Shown: positions 58,022 to 64,000 of the stretch, piece by piece
Layout of the letters: every line of letters begins with the position of its first letter
Position numbering within the stretch: the stretch's first letter is position 1
The notes under the pieces: model-generated
Databases searched by the model: none
Told to the model about the DNA's origin: nothing
What the model saw: the letters and a program-made list of their open reading frames with translations, nothing else
NCBI RefSeq assembly: GCF_023369855.1
Contig: NZ_JAMBPP010000005.1
Coordinates: 124,001 to 188,000, forward strand
Direction: 5' to 3'
Source of the DNA: Actinotalea alkalitolerans
GTDB taxonomy: Bacteria > Actinomycetota > Actinomycetes > Actinomycetales > Cellulomonadaceae
Length of the DNA stretch: 64,000 nt
Translations under genes and position numbers: made by a program

Positions 58022-58639
58022 TCACAGGACGGCCACGACGAGGGACCCGGCCAGCGCGAACATGACCAGGGCGATGACGACGTCGAGCACCCGCCAGGCG
58101 CGGGGGGTGGCGAACACCGGGCGCAGCAGCGCCGCACCGTAGCCCAGGGCCGTGAACCACAGCGCGCTGCCGACGGCCGCGCCTGCGGCGAACCACCACT
58201 GCCGTCCGGGGTGGCTCTGCGCGATCGACCCGAGCAGCACCACGGTGTCGAGGTAGACGTGGGGGTTCAGCCAGGTCAGTGCCAGGGCCGTGCCGACGGC
58301 AGCGGCCATCGAGGCGGGTGGGGCCGTGGGCTCCGCGGTGAGGGCCTGCGGGCGCAGTGCCCGCCGCGCGGCCAGCAGGCCGTACCCGGTGAGGAACACG
58401 GCGCCGGCGACACGGACCACGTCCAGCAGGGCGGGTCGGCTCTCCACGACGGCGCCCGCTCCGGCCACACCGGTGGCGATGAGCGCGACGTCGGAGACCG
58501 CACACACCAGCACCACCGCGCCGACCCGCTGGCGGCGCAGTCCCTGGCGCAGCACGAAGGCGTTCTGCGAGCCGATCGCCACGATCAGCGACAGGCCGAG
58601 CCCGAGGCCGGAGAGGGCGGCAAGCAGATGGGGTTCCAC
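58022..58639 (-). CDS. LysE/ArgO family amino acid exporter
   Basis: A 205-residue membrane exporter of the LysE/ArgO family: LSGLGLGLSLIVAIGSQNAF near residues 8-27 and ALALTWLNPHVYLDTVVLLG (about 118-137) are hallmark segments, with about six membrane helices. GTG 58639 is chosen because a TTCACT-N17-TACGGT promoter places transcription start next to it (leaderless). Divergent from a LysR gene, the usual regulator of such exporters. Confidence 0.93.
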   Translation of the reverse strand: MEPHLLAALSGLGLGLSLIVAIGSQNAFVLRQGLRRQRVGAVVLVCAVSDVALIATGVAGAGAVVESRPALLDVVRVAGAVFLTGYGLLAARRALRPQALTAEPTAPPASMAAAVGTALALTWLNPHVYLDTVVLLGSIAQSHPGRQWWFAAGAAVGSALWFTALGYGAALLRPVFATPRAWRVLDVVIALVMFALAGSLVVAVL

Positions 58640-58702
58640 CCGGCGACCGTATGACCCCCTCAGTCTGAAGTGAAGCGCATGTTTCTGATGAACCATTAGC
58701 AT
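58634..58702. promoter_or_regulatory. Divergent promoters of the exporter and LysR gene
   Basis: Leftward: TTCACT, 17 bases, TACGGT, then GTG 8 bases later. Rightward: TAGCAT at 58697-58702, 8 bases before the LysR ATG. Both genes look leaderless; the shared 71-bp spacer should hold the LysR site. Confidence 0.55.
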
Positions 58703-58710
58703 CACTGTTC

Positions 58711-59592
58711 ATGGAGCTGGACGCGGGACAGCTGCGGGCGCTGAGCGCAGCGGTCTCCGAGGGGACCTTCGAGGCGGCAGCGCGGGCGCTGCACGTGACG
58801 CCCTCGGCGATCAGCCAGCGCCTGCGGGCCCTGGAGGTCGCGACCGGCCGGGTGCTCCTGGTGCGCAGCAAGCCGGTGCAGGTGACACCGTCAGGCGAGG
58901 TCGTCCTGCGTCTGGCCCGGCAGGTCGAGCTCCTGACCAGTGACACCCTCGCCGAGCTGGACGGCACCGCAGGGCGCGCGGTCCAGACGTTGCCCCTGGC
59001 CATCAACGCCGACTCCCTGGCCACCTGGGTGCTCCCGGCCCTGGCCTCGCTGACCGACACCTGCTTCGACATCCACCGCGACGACGAGGAGCACACCGCG
59101 GCACTCCTGCGCTCAGGCACGGTCGTGGCCGCGATCACCACCGACCCCGACCCGGTCGCCGGCTGCTCGGTCACCCGGCTCGGGACGATGCGGTACCGAC
59201 CGATGGCCGCGACCGCCTTCGCCCGACGCTGGTTCCCCGACGGTCCCACGGCGCACGCGCTCGCCCATGCCCCGGTCGTGGTCTTCGACCGCAAGGACGA
59301 CCTCCAGCACCGCTACCTGCGTGAGTGCGGGGCCGGGCCTGCACAGCCTCCGACCCACTACGTCCCGTCGTCCGCGGACTTCCTCACCGCCATCCGGCTG
59401 GGTCTGGGCTGGGGCATGCTCCCCGACCTGCAGAGCCACGCGGCCGAGGCCGACGGTCAGCTCGTCGAGGTCGACCCAGCCGGTGCGCTCGGTGTGACGC
59501 TGCACTGGCAGCAGTGGAGGCTGCGCTCCTCGTCGCTGGACCTCACCGCGGCCGCCGTCACCGCGGCCGCACGACAGCACCTGGCGCCGTGA
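58711..59592 (+). CDS. LysR-family regulator (ArgP/LysG type)
   Basis: A 293-residue LysR regulator. N-terminal winged helix: LDAGQLRALSAAVSEGTFEA then ALHVTPSAISQRLRALEVAT (residues about 3-50); the rest is the effector domain. The close ArgP/LysG resemblance and the divergent LysE/ArgO gene suggest it senses Lys or Arg and activates export. Its 3' end overlaps the converging methyltransferase gene by 35 bp. Confidence 0.93.
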   Translation: MELDAGQLRALSAAVSEGTFEAAARALHVTPSAISQRLRALEVATGRVLLVRSKPVQVTPSGEVVLRLARQVELLTSDTLAELDGTAGRAVQTLPLAINADSLATWVLPALASLTDTCFDIHRDDEEHTAALLRSGTVVAAITTDPDPVAGCSVTRLGTMRYRPMAATAFARRWFPDGPTAHALAHAPVVVFDRKDDLQHRYLRECGAGPAQPPTHYVPSSADFLTAIRLGLGWGMLPDLQSHAAEADGQLVEVDPAGALGVTLHWQQWRLRSSSLDLTAAAVTAAARQHLAP

Positions 59593-60208
59593 CCCCCGGC
59601 TTGCGCCACCGGACCAGGTACCGCCACATCGCCAGGCGTCGGTAGTCGCAGCCTGGGAGCGCGGCACGGGCCGACGCGCGTGCGTCGGACCACGTGCCCG
59701 AAGGCTCCGCCTTGGTCGTCGGCGGGTCCCAGGCCTGCATCCTGCGTGAGACCAGCCGGTGCGTGACCAGGTCACGGACCTCGTGCAGTCCGTCGCGCCA
59801 GCCCTCGGACCGCCCGTAGCCGAGCGCGAGCAGGACGCCGCCGGGGGCCAGGACCCGGGCGGCCTCGCCGAGTGCCCGCTCGGCCTCGACGTGGTGCAGC
59901 ACCATGGTCATCGTCACCGCGTCGAAGGCGGCGTCGGCGAAGGGCAACGCCTCGGCCGTGGCGAGGACCGGGTGCTGAAGCCTCGAGGCGGCCGGCACCG
60001 TGCTCGCGTCGACGTCGAGGTCGATCACCCTTCGGTCCTCGCGTGCGACGAAGCGGCCGAACGTGCCGTCCCCGCAGCCGATGTCGAGGACCGAGCCTGT
60101 CGTCGGCAGGAGCGAGGCGAGCAGCGGGTAGTAGTGGGTGTTGTGGTTCCACCGCGTCGCGAACGGGTGCGATCGACCTCGCCTCACGCGCCTCACCGTA
60201 CGGGTCAT
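59558..60208 (-). CDS. SAM-dependent methyltransferase (class I)
   Basis: A 216-residue methyltransferase: motif I VLDIGCGDGTFGRF (about residues 40-53), an acidic strand end LDVDAS, motif LPFADAAFDAVTMTMVLHHV (about 89-108) and ARVLAPGGVLLALGYG. Small-molecule type; substrate unknown. It overlaps the P-loop kinase gene by 4 bp and the LysR end by 35 bp, so the two operons converge. Confidence 0.9.
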   Translation of the reverse strand: MTRTVRRVRRGRSHPFATRWNHNTHYYPLLASLLPTTGSVLDIGCGDGTFGRFVAREDRRVIDLDVDASTVPAASRLQHPVLATAEALPFADAAFDAVTMTMVLHHVEAERALGEAARVLAPGGVLLALGYGRSEGWRDGLHEVRDLVTHRLVSRRMQAWDPPTTKAEPSGTWSDARASARAALPGCDYRRLAMWRYLVRWRKPGVTAPGAVVRPR

Positions 60209-60930
60209 GAGGACTGCCGGTCAGGCGTTCCCGGTGGTCGAGGTGCCCGCTCGCGCAGGATCCTCGGGGCGGTCGGTGTGCTGTTGTCGACCACCAGGTG
60301 CGCGGCGTCGAGCGGTGCGGCGACCGAGCGGTACAGGGCCTGACCGGGCAGGTACTTGGTCCGGTAGCGCAGCAGCACGGACCGTTCGTCGCCGAAGACC
60401 GCGACGTCTCGGCGCAGCGCACGGTCGATCGTCACCTCCTCGGGGACATGCAGGTAGATCGCGAGGTCCCAGTGGTGGCGCAGCTCGGGCCGTAGAAGGA
60501 AGACGCCGTCGACGAGCATCGCGGCCTCGCGCGGGACGGCACTGCGTCGGACCGTGGGTCGATCGGTCCTGTGGTCGAACACCTTCGTGGTGACCTCTCG
60601 GGCGCCCGCAGCGAAGTGCTCGAGCAAGGTCTGCACACGTTCGAGGTCGAAGGTGTCCTCGTAGTAGGCCTCGGGGGAGAGCGCGCCCCGCACGGCCCGC
60701 TCGGCCGACGGCCGGTGGAAGTCGTCGACCGACGCACGGAGTGCGGCGCCCCCGATCCGGGAGGCGGCGTCGTCGGCCAGCGTGGTCTTCCCGGCGGCGT
60801 CCGGCCCGTCGACGGCCACCAGCACCCGTGGGCGCCTCGTGAGGAGGTTGCGCACGTCGTCGGCGATGCGGGAGACGAGATCCACGGGCTCCGGGTCCCG
60901 CGGTCGTCGGTGCTCGTCGGCGCTCGCCAT
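60205..60930 (-). CDS. Uridine kinase-like P-loop protein
   Basis: A 241-residue P-loop kinase: Walker A VAVDGPDAAGKTTLADD (about residues 38-54), SVDDFHRPSAER near 66-77 like the uridine kinase/phosphoribulokinase group, and LVDGVFLLRPEL near 138. Substrate not decided; may act on a nucleoside, sugar or pantothenate-type compound. Starts at the stop of the upstream gene and overlaps the methyltransferase gene. Confidence 0.88.
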   Translation of the reverse strand: MASADEHRRPRDPEPVDLVSRIADDVRNLLTRRPRVLVAVDGPDAAGKTTLADDAASRIGGAALRASVDDFHRPSAERAVRGALSPEAYYEDTFDLERVQTLLEHFAAGAREVTTKVFDHRTDRPTVRRSAVPREAAMLVDGVFLLRPELRHHWDLAIYLHVPEEVTIDRALRRDVAVFGDERSVLLRYRTKYLPGQALYRSVAAPLDAAHLVVDNSTPTAPRILRERAPRPPGTPDRQSS

Positions 60931-61298
60931 CAGCGGTCGACCAGCGGAGGGTCGGCCCAGCTCTCCACGCCGAGATGGGTCTCGGCGCCCAAGACACCGA
61001 CTCGCGTCAGCTGCTCGACAGCCACAGCGAGATGCTCGGTCGCGACCTGTGCCTGAGCCGACCGTTCCTCGTGCCCGTCGTCGTCGAGCCGGCGCGCCAG
61101 CGCCGCGCGGACCTGGGTCGCGGCGGCCAGCCCCAGGGCGAGCCCCCTGGCTGCCTCGTGGACCTCGGCCGGGTCGGGCGCCTCGGGTCGGGGGCTCCAG
61201 CTCTCCGTCGATCGGCGCAGCTCGTCGAGGCTGCTGATCGCCGAGCTGCTGCCCTGGCGCGTCGAGGCGTACGGCGACGGAGTCCTGGCACTGCCCAT
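60930..61298 (-). CDS. Hypothetical protein
   Basis: A 122-residue protein, mostly helical (VHEAARGLALGLAAATQVRA near residues 48-67; VATEHLAVAVEQLTRVGVLG near 86-105). No signal or membrane segment. Family not recognised. ATG 61298 is chosen because it begins a non-repetitive, soluble protein; the frame upstream is Arg/Pro-rich and probably non-coding. Its stop touches the kinase start. Confidence 0.6.
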   Translation of the reverse strand: MGSARTPSPYASTRQGSSSAISSLDELRRSTESWSPRPEAPDPAEVHEAARGLALGLAAATQVRAALARRLDDDGHEERSAQAQVATEHLAVAVEQLTRVGVLGAETHLGVESWADPPLVDR

Positions 61299-61339
61299 GG
61301 GAGATGGTCGCACCCCGGTTCCCGCAGCGGAGCGGCCCG

Positions 61340-62224
61340 TCAGGTCCACGTCAGGCCGAGCGCCTCGACCCGGCGGGTGATGGTCGCGCTGCGGCGTCGA
61401 CGGTCGACCGGCTCGGTGCGGTAGACCGGGGCCACGCGTCGCGTGCCCAGCATCGGCCAGCCGCCGTCGGGGAGCCTCCACGAGCCGATGAGCTCGACGG
61501 CCTCAGCCATCGCCTCGGCCGGGACGTCGACGTCGACGGCCAGCTGCACCAGCTCGAGGAGGTCGATCGTGTAGTCGAGCGGGAAGGCAGGGACCACCCA
61601 TCGGGTGCCCTCGGGGTCGGCCCTGGTCCGCCCGGCCAGCGCCATGACCGCCCCCGACCTGTTGAGCATGACCCGCCTGTCGACCAGCAGGTCATGCATC
61701 GCGTCCACGTGGGCCTCGCTGTCGACCGCGATGCCGGCGCGCCGGGCGGTCACCAGGGCCGAGACCGCCGGGACCAGTCCGAGCAGGCAGGTGGTGGCAG
61801 CCATGCACCCGCCGTACCGCGTGCGCAGGTACTCGCCCCACAGCGGGCCGGTGGGCTGGTGGTAGGTCACGCCGCCGTACGCGACGGGCTGGTGGCGCAC
61901 GACCCACCGCAGCAACGGCAACGCTGCGTCTCCGCGACCCGCGCGCACCAGCAGGCGAGCGAGCATGCCCGTGTAGCACGGGACCACCGAGTCGCGGGTC
62001 CCGTGGATCGACCCGCCGCCGTCGACGATCGCGACCCGGGCCAGGAAGTCCAGCGCCCGTGCCAGGCACGGTGCGTCGTCCAGCCCGGCCTCCTGCACCG
62101 AACGCGCCGCGAAGATCGTGGGCACGATCCGGCCGGGTGCCGTGAGCTGGTGCCCCCACGAGCCGTCGTCCCGCTGCTGGCTCGTGAGCCGCTCGAGGTG
62201 GGTGCCTGCAGGATCGCCACCCAT
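61340..62224 (-). CDS. Prenyltransferase/squalene-cyclase-repeat protein
   Basis: A 294-residue alpha-toroid-like protein. QxxDGxW-type repeats are visible: QQRDDGSWGHQL near residues 16-27, GGSIHGTRDS near 69-78 and WRLPDGGWPML near 249-259. No DxDD or DxDDTA cyclase acid motif is obvious, so cyclase activity is doubtful. Related proteins are often listed only as terpenoid cyclase/prenyltransferase-like. It stands alone, preceded and followed by non-terpene genes. Confidence 0.7.
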   Translation of the reverse strand: MGGDPAGTHLERLTSQQRDDGSWGHQLTAPGRIVPTIFAARSVQEAGLDDAPCLARALDFLARVAIVDGGGSIHGTRDSVVPCYTGMLARLLVRAGRGDAALPLLRWVVRHQPVAYGGVTYHQPTGPLWGEYLRTRYGGCMAATTCLLGLVPAVSALVTARRAGIAVDSEAHVDAMHDLLVDRRVMLNRSGAVMALAGRTRADPEGTRWVVPAFPLDYTIDLLELVQLAVDVDVPAEAMAEAVELIGSWRLPDGGWPMLGTRRVAPVYRTEPVDRRRRSATITRRVEALGLTWT

Positions 62225-62296
62225 GTTCGCCCGCCCCCGCCCGGAGCCTGGAGCCGCACGCCTGTCGTGCGGGCCGCGTGGTCACCATCGTCCCAG

Positions 62297-62323
62297 CGGT
62301 CCCCCTGGTCCGCCGTGGGACCG
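62297..62323 (-). terminator. Hairpin after the TusA-like gene
   Basis: CGGTCCC and GGGACCG, 7 bp with a 13-base loop, 24 bp beyond the leftward stop of the TusA-like gene. Weak candidate. Confidence 0.3.
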
Positions 62324-62346
62324 TCGGCCCCGACCCCGACCCGCGC

Positions 62347-62679
62347 TCAGGCGGGAGACGGGCCAGGGTCGTGGGTGGTGTGCCAGGGCCTGTCGTCGAG
62401 GGTCGCCACCGCGGACGCAGCGATCCGGACGGCGTAGGTGGGGGCCCCGGTGTCGGACGTACGCCCGAAGTAGGTGTGCCCGGTCATCCGGCACCAGGCA
62501 GGGAGATCGATCGGCGCGACGGGGTCACGGGTCGTCAGATGCACGACGGTGCCGGCGGGCAGCCGGGCGGCATGGTTGCGCAGCAGGATGAGCAGACGGA
62601 TGCACTCGAGGTCGCCGCCGTCCAGGTGATGCACGGGGTCCACAGCGCTCCGGCCGACCTCGACCACCGGATCGGTCAC
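62347..62679 (-). CDS. TusA/SirA-like sulfur-carrier family protein
   Basis: A 110-residue protein with the TusA-type core: LDGGDLECIRLLILLRNHAA (about residues 19-38), with Cys26 in the place of the sulfur-carrying Cys, then PAGTVVHLTTRDPVAPIDLP and WCRMTGHTY. The family's CPxP motif is altered to CIRL, so activity is uncertain. Overlaps the desulfurase start by ATGA, matching a sulfur-transfer pair. Confidence 0.8.
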   Translation of the reverse strand: MTDPVVEVGRSAVDPVHHLDGGDLECIRLLILLRNHAARLPAGTVVHLTTRDPVAPIDLPAWCRMTGHTYFGRTSDTGAPTYAVRIAASAVATLDDRPWHTTHDPGPSPA

Positions 62680-63287
62680 GCTCGAGCGGCCAGTCCGTCG
62701 AACGCGGCGACCAGCGCCGCCGCCGCCTCTTCCACGTGCTGCTCGGTGGTGTCACGCCCCAGCGAGAGCCGCACCGCGCCACGGGCCTCGACCGGGTCCA
62801 GCCCCATGGCGAGCACCGCTCCGGAGGGGGTGTGGACACCGGAGTGGCAGGCCGAGCCCGTCGCGGTGGCCACTGTCGGGCACGCGTCGAGCAGGTCCCA
62901 CCCGGCGACCCTCGGGAAGGTGACCTCCCAGCCGCGGGAGGCCAGGTGCGCGAGGGGTTGAACGGTCGCCGGGTGCTCGACGGTCGAGGTCACGACCCGT
63001 CGCCGGTCGTCCGGTGCGACGGCTGCTGCACCGCGCAGGGCCAGGTTGTTCGACTCGGTGCCCCCCGAGGTGAAGACGACCTCGGCCGGCTCGGCCCCGA
63101 TCAGGGCAGCCACCTGCGCGCGTGCGGTCGTCACCGCCTGGGCGGCACGCCGTCCGAGGTCGTGAGGGCTGGAGGGGTTCCCGAACGCCTCGGTGAGGTA
63201 CGGCATCATCGCCGTGAGCACCTCAGGGGCGACCGGCGTGGTGGCGTTGTGGTCCAGGTAGATCACGTCGCGGTGGTTCACAGCCAT
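62676..63287 (-). pseudogene. Cysteine desulfurase with internal in-frame deletion
   Basis: NifS/IscS-like, 203 residues instead of about 380. The N-terminal part is normal: IYLDHNATTPVAPEVLTAMM (9-28), TSGGTESNNLAL (73-84) and the PLP-stacking His105 in STVEHPATVQ. At residue 123/124 (base 62918/62919) the text jumps from GWEVT, normally before the middle of the enzyme, to FPRVAGWDLL, normally near its end, then the active Cys147 in ATGSACHSG and the final helix. The missing ~175 residues include the PLP lysine. The frame is intact and joined cleanly, so it is either a fresh deletion or a reduced protein; it should not be an active desulfurase. Confidence 0.8.
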
Positions 63288-63526
63288 CTCCTCAGGACGT
63301 CCTTCTCGAGCATGATCGTGCCCGCGTGGAGGAGCCGGCCACGACCGCTGACGCGGAGGCGGGCGGCATGTCCTCCAGGACCGTCCGCCGAACGTAGCGG
63401 GTGAAACCGTTCACCCAGGTTGCGCGGTGCGGCACCTGCGGCCGAAGGTGGGGGATGGAAGGGTCGGGGACGACAACGGGACGGGTCGTCAGGGGGCGCC
63501 TCGATGAACAGCTCTGACGGTCACGC

Positions 63527-64000
63527 ATGACCGACCCCGACGCTGACGCACCCATGGTCGGTCGGGAGACGCTCACCCTTCCCGCCGAGCCCGCGAGCGC
63601 AGGCCTGGCACGAGCCCTGATCCGCAGGGTGCTGACCGCGGCAGGACGCGGCGAGCACCTCGACGCAGCCGAGCTCGCCTGCACCGAGCTGGTGACGAAC
63701 GCCATCCTGCACGCCCACACCGACATCGAGATCACGGTCGAGGTGCGCGGCGACGTCCGGGTCGAGGTGCGCGACTCCAGCCTGCTGCTCCCCGCGCAGC
63801 TCAACTACGACGTCGAGGCCACCACGGGCAGAGGGCTCGCCCTGGTCGCCGCGCTCAGCGACGAGCACGGGATCACCGACGCGGGACCTGACGGCAAGAC
63901 CGTGTGGTTCCGGCTCGGCGGCGACCAGCCGCGGCCCCAGGAGGACATCCTCTCGGCCTGGGACGACGGCGACTGGTTCGTCGACGAGCCGTCCGTGCCG
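63527..64000 (+). CDS. GHKL ATPase domain protein (RsbW-like), partial
   Basis: Only the first 158 residues are inside the window. They form a HATPase_c_2 domain as in anti-sigma kinases: N box AELACTELVTNAILHAHTDI (about residues 48-67), then VEVRDSSLLLP and TTGRGLALVAALSDEHGI (about 98-115). The segment after the ATPase (QPRPQEDILSAWDDGDWF) continues past the edge, so another domain may follow. Role: switch kinase or stress regulator. No upstream motility promoter is found. Confidence 0.85.
   Translation, partial: MTDPDADAPMVGRETLTLPAEPASAGLARALIRRVLTAAGRGEHLDAAELACTELVTNAILHAHTDIEITVEVRGDVRVEVRDSSLLLPAQLNYDVEATTGRGLALVAALSDEHGITDAGPDGKTVWFRLGGDQPRPQEDILSAWDDGDWFVDEPSVP

Noticed and set aside
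63288-63526. Search for a promoter or small gene between the desulfurase and the GHKL ATPase gene
   Set aside because: No clear -35/-10 pair, ribosome-site-led short frame or palindrome was found; the stretch is left unannotated.
1-64000. tRNA, rRNA genes, CRISPR arrays, insertion sequences or attachment sites
   Set aside because: I saw no rRNA blocks, cloverleaf tRNA signatures with T-loop, regular spaced repeats, transposase genes or integrase genes.

Overview
The window is about 64 kb of very GC-rich DNA with strongly C/G-ending codons, many GTG starts and Gram-positive gene content: no flgH/flgI/flgA ring genes, an actinobacterial FliA/WhiG-type sigma factor, an ECF SigE-family pair, MazEF and HipBA modules. 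It reads as the motility locus of a motile actinobacterium. The order Micrococcales (Cellulomonas/Sanguibacter/Oerskovia type) is a guess from gene content only.

Layout. 1-2592: flgN-flgK-flgL read leftward, flgL cut by the edge. 2901-6856: fliA, flagellin, fliD, fliS and a FliT-like gene. 7397-16621: flgB-flgC-fliE-fliF-fliG-fliH-fliI-fliJ-fliK-flgD-flgE, mostly with overlapping stops and starts. 16764-19268: flbD-motA-motB-fliL. 19460-28478: fliM-fliN-fliO-fliP-fliQ-fliR-flhB-flhA-flhF-like-csrA. 28488-32321: accessory island with MazEF and HipBA toxin-antitoxin operons, a phosphatase and two hypotheticals. 32473-46932: chemotaxis genes: cheA-cheW-mcp1, mcp2, mcp3, mcp4, then cheB-cheR-cheY-cheX-cheY2-(cheX-like). 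47032-51719: ECF sigma factor with a membrane partner, a WYL regulator and an ABC exporter. 51723-55142: an M15 peptidase, a c-di-GMP riboswitch with a 57-codon gene, a 601-residue lipoprotein and a SdpI-like protein. 55146-63287: a 12-codon gene with its own promoter, LMW phosphatase, aminotransferase, LysE/LysR pair, other enzymes, and a cysteine desulfurase missing its middle. 63527-end: the start of a GHKL ATPase gene.

How it works together. Eleven 30-bp promoters share one pattern: TCA, exactly 17 bases, YCGAT. They lie before flgN, fliC, flgB, flbD, fliM, cheA, mcp2, mcp3, mcp4, cheB and the M15 peptidase. I infer these are FliA (sigma-28 type) promoters, so structural, motor and chemotaxis genes would form one nearly flat regulon under a single sigma factor, whose own gene has a perfect TGTGA-N6-TCACA Crp-type site upstream. 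Five leader or trailer regions carry a CATGGA hairpin that fits a CsrA/RsmE site, and csrA closes the export-gene operon. A c-di-GMP aptamer next to the sigma-28-type peptidase promoter adds a possible second-messenger input. Operon calls, promoter assignment and RNA regulation are inferred from sequence pattern only.
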